Both the position numbers and the translations under genes were made by a program. Shown piece after piece: positions 17,016 to 27,800 of a stretch of DNA of 64,000 nt. Each line of letters begins with the position of its first letter. The stretch's first letter is position 1. This stretch comes from Argopecten irradians (Eukaryota; Mollusca; Bivalvia; Pectinida; Pectinidae), in the NCBI RefSeq assembly GCF_041381155.1, contig NC_091135.1, positions 6,253,620 to 6,317,619 of the forward strand, read 5' to 3'. The notes beneath the pieces are model-generated. The model was not told the origin of the DNA and did not search any database. It saw only the letters and a list, made by a program, of their open reading frames with translations.

Positions 17016-17695
17016 TTAAGATTTATTTAGGACTATTTAATATCACAATCCTGACTTAAGAATCTGCTTAAACAATTTTTATCGATTTATTTTTGTCATT
17101 TTATATCGGCCACGAAATCACGTTGGTTCTCAGTATGAAACACATACACTTTTCCTCAGACTAATTTGATGTTTGTGGTGAGAACAGACACGATATATCC
17201 TCTGAAGTGATATTAATATATTTACAGCATTAAATGTAAATAACACATAAAAAATATCAAGTTAATTGAATCCCGATATTGCTTGAAACTGAAAAAAACC
17301 AATAGTGTGTATAAATAAGTTACATAACGTAAGGTCAGGTCTCCATATTTTTAGCATCTCTAAAATACAACCTTCATTACTTAATGGGAGTTAACTCCAA
17401 GAGACATATACACACATAGATATAAGTTTTAAAAGTCTTCATAGTCAGGCTTATTATTAATTTGTATGTTTATATGCTGTGTATAGTCATAACGATTTAC
17501 TTATAGTAAGGATGCACTCTATAACTCGATTTTGTGGTAGCGAAAAGTCAGTTTCTTTCCAGAAATAAAAAATCACCGACCTTCGTCTGGTTATACAATG
17601 ACAAATATAGTTAAAATGAACAATTATATCTATTATTTAGCTTTTTCAATTTATGAAAGAGTTTCACCAATTTCAAATTATTTGAATACCGTAGG
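17016..17695. other. stretch without recognisable feature
   Basis: AT-rich sequence with no splice-consistent coding segment, RNA gene or clear repeat that I can support. Confidence 0.4.
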
Positions 17696-17916
17696 GGGCT
17701 GCGGTGGCGAGTGGTTAAAATGTCCTGAAATAGTACCACAAGCCCACAACCTAGGTCGCAAGAACGAATCCCTCGTGGTGCAGTTGTCTTTTACCAACAA
17801 CAAATTGTTTAGTTTTTCTCCGAGTGCTCCGGCTTCTCTCCACTTCCTAAATATGTCAGTTACGTCCTTGAGCTTGGCTGTGATTCAAACGTTTCATCAT
17901 TTAATAAAAAAAAACC
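17696..17916 (+). mobile_element. tRNA-derived SINE
   Basis: The sequence begins GGGGCTGCGGTGGCGAGTGG. This contains a box A-like TGGCNNAGTGG, with a decayed box B (GAACGAATCCC) about 50 bases later. The body has CTCCGAGTGCTCCGGCTTCTC and the end is an A-rich tail (AATAAAAAAAAA). This layout matches SINEs common in molluscs. The degraded box B shows it is an old, inactive copy. Confidence 0.7.
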
Positions 17917-17925
17917 CGTAACGTG

Positions 17926-18400
17926 CTGTTAACAAACCAATTTGGAGTTGAGAAGATAAACATCAATGTTTCAAAATAAATAAGAAAGGATAAGTAATGG
18001 TAAGAAATTGCAAATCATTCGGTCTCTTTGAAAAAGACACTCTCCAGCGTCACAAATATCAAAATAATTGTGATTGCAGCGACATTTGTGTTTTTTAAAG
18101 ATAGTTTTGACATGAAATTGCAAATTATTTAGATCATATTTGTTTTATCAGTACTTTGTTATATATACTTATAATCATTTTTATGTGTATATGAGACACG
18201 GAAGTAATTTCAACCGTGTAGACAAAAATTAGACTGTAGAATGTTCAAGACAGTCTGGCCCTTTATCAGGACACGCATAAAAGCAAACATGGCAAAAACC
18301 TTTTTAGATTCCAACTTCAGTTTCCGCTTGCAGAAGGCTTATTGCACTAAACTTTATTATATCGTGTGTTTCCTTGTCTTGTTGTATCTTCTATCCTGAC
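17926..18400. other. stretch without recognisable feature
   Basis: No gene, RNA or repeat could be supported here. Confidence 0.4.
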
Positions 18401-18406
18401 ATACAT

Positions 18407-18408
<2 letters not shown>

Positions 18409-18441
<33 letters not shown>

Positions 18442-18466
18442 GTGGTGGTGTGAGTGTGTGTGTGTT
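18409..18466. repeat. (TG)n microsatellite
   Basis: A run of GT dinucleotides, interrupted by GAGGGTGGTGG and followed by further GT repeats. Confidence 0.95.
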
Positions 18467-18469
18467 GAT

Positions 18470-19224
18470 ACGAGGACAGACTGCCTTGAATATTCGACAA
18501 TTTATTTTGTCTTCCTTGTCCTAATATTAAAAGTAATTCGTATCATACAGACATACATTTGTAAGTACCCCGTGTAACCCGGATCATTTCTTTGACCCAC
18601 ATTGTTATGTTTTTTTTTTCCAATCTGCTTCAGGGATATGGATTGAAAAGGGACCACACAGACATTGACTATTACATCTATTTCTGACTTAAAGGGACGC
18701 ATTTTATACTGTGCGCACAAAGGCAAATCGTCTGTTAACATATTATATAAAGTTATACTTCATACAAACTGAACATCTCACTGGTAAATTGAGGTAATGT
18801 TGTCTTCAGCTATAGGCAGCGATGCCAATGTGACACTTATGAAGGGATGCCATTGTGTAACATTCTACTAAACCAAGATCTAAATATTAAAATGTCCTTG
18901 ATGGTCTTAATTTTTCACATGATGGTCTTTATCTGTACTTGCCGGGCTTAAAGGCAATTTAACTGATGCCAGTTGTGCTTGAATAAAGAATTGGAATATA
19001 GTGTAACTTCTTTAAACCGGACGTTACCAAGACCAGCATATTTTGCCAGTATAACCTTGTTTCCGGGTTATACAGGTTTACGAAGGAAAATGCCATACAA
19101 TCATGCCGGAATAGTGAGGAATCCGGGTTAGACATGGGCCGGTTTGGACACGTTATGTTGTACATTTCACAGATATTTATTACATGGGATCAGAAAATAA
19201 AATATTCCAGAGGCCCTGAGGTAG
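18470..19224. other. stretch without recognisable gene
   Basis: A segment at about 19012-19150 has loosely inverted ends (AAACCGGACG against GGGCCGGTTTGG) and may be a decayed dispersed element. Nothing else is supported. Confidence 0.35.
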
Positions 19225-19345
19225 ACTACACAGCAGATACGGCCTAAAATGTCAAAGGTCGCAGTTTTTTATGGGAATTATATCTACACAGCATATACGG
19301 CCTGAAAAGGTCAAAGGTTGGATATTTTTTTTATGAAAATTGTAT
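19225..19345. repeat. two-copy 59-bp tandem duplication
   Basis: CTACACAGCAGATACGGCCT at 19225 recurs as CTACACAGCATATACGGCCT at 19284, each followed by a similar GGTCAAAGGT-like and T-rich segment. Confidence 0.7.
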
Positions 19346-20746
19346 CCTGCGCCATTTGTATCCTACATGCTTATGTCATTGTCAACGGTTTGATTTGAAT
19401 TAAACGATAATGTTAAACATCATTTGTAACGAAGTTTATGTTATAACTTCCCTAACACTTGCCCTTTTTTCTCTCTCTCAGTATTGACACTTCCTGATAC
19501 GGTGGAGCTAGTAATGCTCGATTAATTACAAAAGTGATTCTTGCGATGTCAGTATGAGATATCGCTACACGTGTCGCTACATACCAATACAGATGAAGCT
19601 ATGACAGCTTTTTACTAGTAAAATATTCATCGGAAACGTTTTAAAATCCTGTGGGTAGTGACGCATGGTCGCCGGTGCAAACGACAATGATAGAGAAGCA
19701 AGACCTTAGGGAGCCAAAAATGTAAATGATCTTGATTTCGAATGCTGTTGCTTTTGGAAGATTGTGGTTTCAGACATATCCGCGATTGCAATAATCAACA
19801 AACATATAATATCAAGAGAGAAAGGAATGGAGTGGATATTGTTTCATTATCTTGACAAAAAAAACCCCGTGCATATAGGTTAATCGCGAACTAAAATATT
19901 TTAGTGCTTGTGTGCTAACCTCTGATGGCGACTTTGTATTGCCAATTATCCATGGGTGACGTAATATTTCATCCATAACAAGCACAAAGAAAGTGTATCA
20001 TTCCGGGATAAATTTTCATTTCATTTCATTTCAAAATATTTTATTGTCTGATGTTAAAGAAAAAGAATTATCTTGTATTAGAGGTTAGTGAAGAAATAGG
20101 GACCAGGGGTTTATTTCCGAATCCTTTTAAAGAAAATATCAAGTGGGATATAGTAGTAGTAATACAAAAATACTACCTCACGATGAATAAATGATTTATT
20201 GTAAAAAGCGTCACAACTGAAACAAGCTAACAATTAAATGGTACCAAGTGAGTCAATATGACAGAAATATTATCAATTGCTTATGTAAGCACCCTCATGG
20301 GGGGTGAAATAAGAACACTGTTTCATTACAAAAAACCCACCCAAAAACTGTATACATCTTTGTAACATTTAATGCATCACGCATCGGGTCAACGAAATTG
20401 AACTCGGCAAGTTAAAATCGATTCGTACGGGACATCGGGGTGATGTAACTAAAATATTGAGACAGATTTCGGAATATTGCAATTTAGAGGAAGCTACGCT
20501 GGAAGAATACGTGATTAGTAACTAGTAACTTTTAAAACATATTTCATGGTTGAAAGTTCTATGAAGTTTTATCAACCACATTATTCCAATTTAAATTGAT
20601 CTGTACTTTACTTTTTATAAGTGTACATTTGACTACAATTCGTTAGCAATGAATACACAATTACTAAAACCATATTTTCGATATGAATAGAAGGGGAATA
20701 AATAACGGTCAGCCCTGTTGTAAGGAATTAGAAATTTTTTTAATTA
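19346..20746. other. stretch with one probable LINE 3'-end fragment
   Basis: At 20010-20060 the minus strand reads as an end with a (TGAAA)n-type tail next to a CAATAAAATATT segment. This resembles the simple-repeat tails of CR1/L2-like LINEs. Otherwise I see no feature. Confidence 0.3.
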
Positions 20747-20890
20747 TAAGCATTTGTTGAGGTACAAATAGAGTTATAACAACCTTATAGAAATTTAACA
20801 AGGACCAAACTCGAAGCCCAAGGTCAGTATTTTAGTTTCTACAAGGTTGATATAACATCATATTGATCGAATCAAAGGTTCTTATATCTA
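20747..20890. mobile_element. palindromic element, same family as 62693-62835
   Basis: The left arm contains AGTTATAACAACCTTATAGAA and AAGGACC. The right arm contains the inverted equivalents, AAGGTCAGTATTTTAG and TTTCTACAAGGTTGATATAAC. The centre carries AGCCCAAGGTC against AGCCCGAGGTC in the 62.7 kb copy. Confidence 0.55.
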
Positions 20891-22254
20891 TCTATCTTAG
20901 AAATCATGGGAAAAGAAGTATTTTCAACCGTGTGGACAAAACAATTGCCAAATTTTCGAGGCGATCTGCCCCATTATCTAGACACACAAAACGAACATGA
21001 TTACATAATATGATGCGAACAGTAATACGGGACAATGAAAGTGGACAAATATTTAAAGCACAATGGAGCGCAGTTCACTCTTCGGTAAGTGGCATCTTAG
21101 AAATCAGAAATATTTATTTTTATTTCTTCCCACAAAGCTTTTAAAATGGTCAAAAATATTCCTGAATAACCGTTTTCTTCTTATCATTCAGACCAAGTGT
21201 TTGACTTCATGCTGATCTTTTTTGTGTTTTATATAAATGTTTTCCATCGCAAGACACCTACCTTTCAGCGTCAGCGACGAGACCTTGGACAAATGACGCA
21301 TGATACAGTTTATGTTCTATGAAGTGTATATTTTGTATATTTCTGCTGTGACGCGTCAGTCATGTGTACGATATGACTTACCGAATTTAAATTCTATCAT
21401 TCAATAATTATAAAAAAATGTTCGATGGAATATCTAACTATCAACACTTTAAGCTATTAATCGTATTTTACTTTATGGTATCAAGCTGGCTGAAATAATG
21501 AAAAAACATTCATATATTGATTTGCTTTTTAAATGTCGATATACATGAAAAACGCTTACATCTATATTTTATAAAGTTAACGAGAACTTTATGGTCTTAT
21601 GATCAATATTTGAAGTCGTACCGGCGCAACATTTTTTCGCCCAAATGATGAGTGAACATTCAATGGAAATTGGATAAAAACTACACTTTTTATTTTGCGT
21701 AATATTTTTATTCGCTATTATTGATTTTTAGTTTAGTTTCTGTACTCAATTAAAACTTGATTAGGAGAAGAGTCAAAACAATAATTATGACATCATGATT
21801 TTACATTCGTATTAATTTTGCGCTACAAAATGAAAACAAATCAATAACCATGCTATAATGATGTAATTTTGAGTCGTTTGCTCAAATTGTATGGCTAGTG
21901 TTGGTTGTTTTTAGCTTATATAGTGTTAATTAGAATACAGTAATTACTCTACAAAAGACACGCTGAAAATTTCCAATTAGCTAAAATATAGCAACTGTCG
22001 ATTTGTACAGCAAGTCATAAATAAATCAAACCAATCGAGTTCTTCTTAGAGCTGAGATTAACGCGATCAGTCTGATTGATATATCGGTATGTGAAGTCAG
22101 GATCAATATTTTGTGAGGTTTTATTGATTGTGTTATTTAGTGCTTTACGCCATCGTACCAAAGTCTCAAAAAACATTAAAGCATGTTGCATACAGAATAG
22201 ACCGTGTCTAAATGTGTTGGTGGGAAACAAATCCATGACTCTTGTCTTTTTGTA
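20891..22254. other. stretch without recognisable feature
   Basis: AT-rich sequence; the ORFs on both strands overlap each other and look like chance. Confidence 0.4.
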
Positions 22255-22440
22255 TAGTACAATCCCACTGAAACATGCCACCAGAGACACTGAAGAGCAC
22301 AACCTATACGGTCACAACCAAGAGGCTTCCTCAGAGGGGCGAGGCGGTGTTGGGGAAGGCATTTGAAAGAAACAGAAGGATCTAAAGTTAAGTCGCCTTT
22401 TACGATCATGCAATGGGGGACCGGGTACAATTCTATTATC
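22255..22440 (-). mobile_element. deleted copy of the 31 kb SINE-like repeat
   Basis: It shares CTGAAACATGCC, AGACACTGAAGA, GCTTCCTCA-AGGGGCGA and CGCCTTTTACGATCATGCAAT with 31132-31445. Most of the middle is deleted. Confidence 0.6.
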
Positions 22441-23316
22441 AAACCCGCAGAGCAGCGATGTATACAGAAATTAATATTAAAATTAAAATGAATAGCGATA
22501 AAATTGGTATAATTCATCAAATGATTTTATTCATACTTCATTATGTCTTTCATGACCTTTTCTGGAAATATCTATTTACGTAAACAAAATAATGACAACT
22601 CAGTTCGGCATTTCGGATAGACAGCTAAATTCTTCATTCGAGTTCGCCCTTGTGCTGACTGGTTTTTCACCTTGAAGTGAACGTTTATCCCTTTGGGGAC
22701 TGTTTGTTCATTGGGCGAGACCACAGTTACTTATCCAGTATTCCGCTTGTTCCCTAGGGACATGAATAAATAGTATAATTTCTAGAACACAGTGGTCTTA
22801 AAAACATCAATTTGTTATGTTGTCGCCATGTACGCTGACTGTTACCTTCCACCCAGCTTGAATGATCGATATATTACAAATTTATCTGTATGATATGTAT
22901 TTGTATATTTTCGTAATAAGCATCAGGATTACTTTTTAAATAAAAACAAGAGAGAGGAATAAATAAAAAAATATATATACTATGTAGAGTTATAGAGTTA
23001 GGCAATATAGCAAAAGACAAGAAACTTAAATATTCATTGGGTTTCGGTTGGTTTCTCCTGCTTACCAAATTGACATTGCCATATGTATATACAATTAAAG
23101 AACCGTAGAAAGGCAAGGCTTACCATAATCAGCCTAATTAGATGCAGATAGTGCTACTTTAGATTTTAAAGTCATAATGAATTCTGCCATGTATAATGTG
23201 ATGTGCATTTGGCTTTTTGTTTAGTACAGGTGTTCTGTACATATTTGTACCCTCATCAAGGTTACAAAGACAATGACAGATCACAGGGATGATATGCAGA
23301 TTTAACAGAGACAAAG
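22441..23316. other. upstream flank of the first signal-peptide exon
   Basis: No gene is visible. The promoter of exon 1a should lie near the right end. I see no convincing TATA box. Confidence 0.3.
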
Positions 23317-23371
23317 ATGGCGAAGATAGCTTGTATGCTTATCAGTGTTGTACTGTGTATGTGTAATAGAG
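23317..23371 (+). CDS. alternative first coding exon 1a (signal peptide) of the repeat/CCP receptor
   Basis: ATG opens MAKIACMLISVVLCMCNR, a short hydrophobic signal-peptide-like segment. It ends at GAG|GTAAGT, a strong splice donor in phase 1. Length (55 nt), phase and the MAKI start are the same as in exon 1b at 24832-24886. Joined to the acceptor at 35688 it gives CNR-Ala-His-Ser in the correct reading frame. It is either an alternative first exon of the downstream gene or the relic of a tandem duplicate. Confidence 0.55.
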
Positions 23372-23703
23372 GTAAGTACAAATGTAACAACTAGGAATTA
23401 AGTTGTTTTGGTTGATTGACCTCAGAGTTATTTGCCATTCACTGTCAATGCTGCATTCCGATTGGTCAAAAGCCAGTGAAAGTATCAAAAGTGATATTTT
23501 CACCATAAAACCTTATATTTCCCTGTGAAAAATGTAATAATAGTTGCTCTTCAATTGTTTTTAAATGCTCTTTAGGTTTGATATTCAGATTAAGGTCATT
23601 ATCTTATTGTCTTTGTTTTATTGAATTAAGATTTATATAATCAATGATTATGTAATTTTATTTGAGTCCGTAACCTAGTGCAAACAGTTATCTGATTTTT
23701 TCT

Positions 23704-24288
23704 GTGAATCATAGGTCTGTGAGTGTTGGGTCTGTGGGTCTTAAGTCTGTGAGTCTTAGGTCTGTGAGTCTTAAGTCTGTGAGTCTTAGGTCTGTGAGTC
23801 TTAGGTCTGTGAGTCTTAGGTCTGTGAGTCGTAAGTCTGTGAGTCTTAGGTCTGTGGGTCTTAAGTCTGTGAGTCTTAGGTCTGTGAGTCTTAGGTCTAT
23901 GAGTCTTAGGTCTGTGAGTCTTAGGTCTGTGAGTCTTAGGTCTGTGAGTCTTAAGTCTGTGAGTCTTAGGTCTGTGGGTCTTAAGTCTGTGAGTCTTTGG
24001 TCTGTGAGTCTTAAGTCTGTGAGTCTTAGGTCTGTTAGTCTTAGGTCTGTGAGTCTTAAGTCTTTGAGTCTTAGGTCTATGAGTCTTAGGTCTGTGAGTC
24101 TTAGGTCTGTGAGTCTTAGGTCTGTGAGTCTTAAGTCTGTGAGTCTTAGGTCTATGAGTCTTAGGTCTGTGAGTCTTTGGTCTGTGAGTCTTAGGTCTGT
24201 GAGTCTTAGGTCTGTGAGTCTTAAGTCTTTGAGTCTTAAGTCTGTGAGTCTTAGGTATGTGAGTCTTAGGTCTGTGAGTCTTAGGATA
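23704..24288. repeat. 15-bp minisatellite, about 39 copies
   Basis: The tandem unit GTCTGTGAGTCTTAG has few variants (GTCTTAAG, TCTATGAG, TCTTTGAG). Since 15 is a multiple of three, it is open for long stretches on both strands. It lies between the two alternative signal-peptide exons. Confidence 0.97.
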
Positions 24289-24831
24289 TAGCGCTCTCGT
24301 GTATCTGGTGGAGGCGAATAGACAACGAACAACTGAATCAAATACGCTATCGGGTAACGTTTTGGTTCAGTGACCAAGATGTCCATCCCATTTACTGCAG
24401 ACTACTTCTAGAGAACGATTGTTAAATGGAAAATATTTTTTTTCTGTCGACATGTTCATAACACGACCATGTTTATGATCGTCAGTATAAACGGTCTATA
24501 ATCCGTCTGTTTATCATATCATCAACATTTCATATATCGTTGCCATGGCGATAAATAAAGTTATTGATTTTTTTTCTTCTGATATATATCTACAAGACAA
24601 AAAATTAAACTTCTCTATGAATTGCTGATCCGTATATGGTACTGTGACGCCGTCATATATAGACACTGGGATATTAATGAGTTTGGTTGACAGCTCCAGT
24701 CTGGTATTAGGCTAGGTGTATCACTCGTTAATACCTGGAAGATCAGCGAGTATTCAGCACCTGTACTTAGCATGGTTTGCTGGAAGCAATGACTGATAAG
24801 GAGAAGAACCTGTTGATATAGCTGTTATAAG

Positions 24832-27800
24832 ATGGCGAAGATAGTTGCCATTGCATTCATTTCCTTAGTGCTGATTTGCAAGACAGGTAAGTTGTCACAA
24901 TGCATAAAAATAATTAAGGAAACACTTCTGTTAAACAGTCCAAGATTCTTTTTACATTTTCAGGACCGGCGCAGGTGAAATCATATTGGTTTCAAAAGGT
25001 AAAATGTATAATATAATACAAAATATGTATTTAGATACCACTTATATACATGTGAATGTATATATATTGTACATTTTTTTCTGAAATAAACCGAAAAATG
25101 TATAGTATAAGCATCGTATTTTACAGAACATCCTCTGATACTCCAGGGGTTACTATCACTAACGTTATATCCACCCCTGGACTTTCATAATAAAAAGACA
25201 GTTCAGAGACACAAGTAATTTGATCCTTTGTTGAACATTGAGTGACTGTACTCTGTGGTTGGTTGTGTTGATTTGAAGGTTGGCGTAAAACCAGAGAAAT
25301 GTTGAGGATCAAGGGAACGTGAGCTTTGAAAAATGCAAACTGAAACTTTTGTTTAATCTCTTTATGGAGAGATACTTTTCAAGCATGCCATGCAAAATAG
25401 TTCATCAGCTTGCACACTGTTTAAGCTACTGAAATTGAATGCAAAAAAAGACATATTTTTAGTGTTTCTTGTAGTCTCCTTACCACTGGCGGTAATCAGA
25501 ACAAATTTCTTCACTTGAGTTCAGGATGATGATATATCTCATGCTTCTTACGGGGAAAGGGAGGATGAAAGCATCTAAGATGTCAAGATTTCCTCGGAAT
25601 GGAAAACGGTTTCCTAAGAAAAATGAGGGGGAAATTGCTACCAAAACTCAATCAGTGAACAAGCGAAGGATACATATGCTGTGCTTGAAATCGAACTAAG
25701 CATTACTGTTTTGCTTTGATCTAGTCTTCATATCATTACTCTTAGTTGCAACTAATGGCATAAAATATGGCTGAATTAGGGATATACAGGTTCACCAACA
25801 GGTGACAATTGTTTGTCATATTTAGCTGACCGAAGTTGAAAGGCGATCGGAATCAAGGTAGATTTGGAACAGCCAATAAAAGCCGGTGTAGTGTATTGGC
25901 GCCCCAGTGTGTAAAACTAAACGATAACCAACTGTTTTTATCACATGATATTTCCATAACTATGCATAATGTTATCGTCCTTCCAGATGTATCTCTGATG
26001 TATTTATTTCGTGTATATTTAAAAGTTCTGTTCTTTGATAATGTGAGTTAACTTATTGCTAAGATCTAAATAGTTAAATCATTGATGGAAATGAACAACC
26101 TGTTAGTATGTGAGTGCACTGTACTGTATAATACATATGTACAACTGATAATATCGCATTCACAAGAAGACACTTCACGAACATACCGTAGCCTTCCTAA
26201 GGACAATGTAATAGTACATATGTAAATGCAATGATCCATTAGATGATGGTATATGTGTTTTTCTTATTACCGTATTCACTGTTACTTTAATAACATGATA
26301 CTATTATGATGTGAGAATGTCACAATGTGTATAAAGAAAATCAACATATATCATATAATTTAGAAATGACTAAATAATATATTTTGTCAAAAACATCTAG
26401 AAATACAACTTTAAATATATACTTCGAATGTTAGATGAATGTGATGTGACAATGTAGTGTGAATAGTCTAATGTGATAATGTCTCTCTACACTACGTAAG
26501 GTGTGAGTATGTTGTATGTGCGTATTTAAATATAATTCAATTTTGCTTGTAACAAGCATTTTCATTGGCTTAAAAAATTACTTTATCAGTCCATAAAGGA
26601 AAAAATGGCGTCGCCGTTTGTAACGTTGCTTCTGATTGGCTGAGATGACGGCGTAATGATTTCATAGACAAAAGAGTCCCAAAATGAATTTTAGATATTG
26701 AAGAGATTATCTTTAGTAAATTGAATTATAAGGATTAATTTGAATAGATTTTTTATGTTATGGAGATATAACACAAAAATCTGAGTGTACTCTCATCATA
26801 AACCGCTTCGCGGTTTATTTAGAGTACACTCAGATTTTTGTGTTATATCTCCATAACATAAAAAATCTATTCAAGTTAATCCTTAAGTAATTTACTGCAC
26901 TGTAAAGTGTATATTTGCACCACTGATGAACCAAATCGTTCAAAGTAATAGAGAACTGAACTGAATAAGTATAAGCCGTTATAAAATCAAGAGTATGTTG
27001 TACCAAAAGAAAACATCATGCAACCTAATCTAAGTTGAACATTTTTACCTACATATCTTGTACAGTTTTTATTTTTTGCGGGTAGAAAATCCGCGACCAT
27101 TTCAACCGAACCAAATTACTACACATTCGGCAATTAAATCTTTTGAATCACTTTGGACATCATATTCTTATTTGATGTTTTAAATTGTTTTTCAACACAA
27201 TATCATTATTAAATCGTATCATGGCTTTCGAATAGATAAATCGATAGTCATGATCCTATTTTATGACGTTGTAGCCGAAACAGTAAAATAGTTTAAGTTT
27301 GTTACAGCCATACCGCTTATTATTTAGCAAAACTTGTTCGGTAAATAGTTTGGGTCCCTTTGATCTCCCACACAGCTCGGCGATCATCAGTTTGCAAAAC
27401 GTTTTTGATTGGCTGACCAATGAGGGAACAGTATCGAAGTGAGTGTACCACCGTGATTGACTAGAAGTTTTGCCAATAGGCGGGGCCAATGCTCGCCGGT
27501 AAAAAAAACTATATTTCTTTACCAATTTGCTTTGCAATCGTTTAGATACTATTCACATGTTGACATTAGCTAAAGTCGGCGTTAACATGTGACATAGAAT
27601 AGGAAAACATATTTCATTACCATATTCATGAATCAATTTTAGTTATATTGAAAAATTAGGAAAAAATTATTGATTAATTATCATATTCATGTTTCAATTT
27701 TGATAATATTGAAGCCTTAGAAGTTAAAACGTTTATAGCACTGTAACACGAATGCGAAAATAAATGATTTATGAAATTTTATGAAACCCGCTCAACCAAG

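Noticed and set aside
16799..17059. Phe/Val-rich hydrophobic ORF
   Set aside because: Translation of a T/G low-complexity tract.
17696..17780. Functional tRNA gene
   Set aside because: Box B is decayed, no cloverleaf can be drawn, and the sequence continues into a SINE body with an A-rich tail.
22635..22780. Possible second copy of the 31 kb SINE-like repeat
   Set aside because: Only short scattered similarity (TTGAAGTGAACGTTTATCCC); too weak to call.
23704..24288. TTAGG motifs suggesting telomere-like sequence
   Set aside because: TTAGG is only part of a 15-bp unit; no uninterrupted TTAGGG array exists.
23704..24386. Long ORFs on both strands encoding SVSLR / LTDLR repeats
   Set aside because: They are produced by a 15-bp minisatellite whose unit is divisible by three; both strands are open for the same reason.
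24964..24998. Tiny exon after signal exon 1b (PAQVKSYWFQK)
   Set aside because: The acceptor and donor look good, but the exit phase (0) does not fit the phase-1 exon at 35688 and read-through soon meets a stop. A cryptic or alternative exon cannot be excluded.
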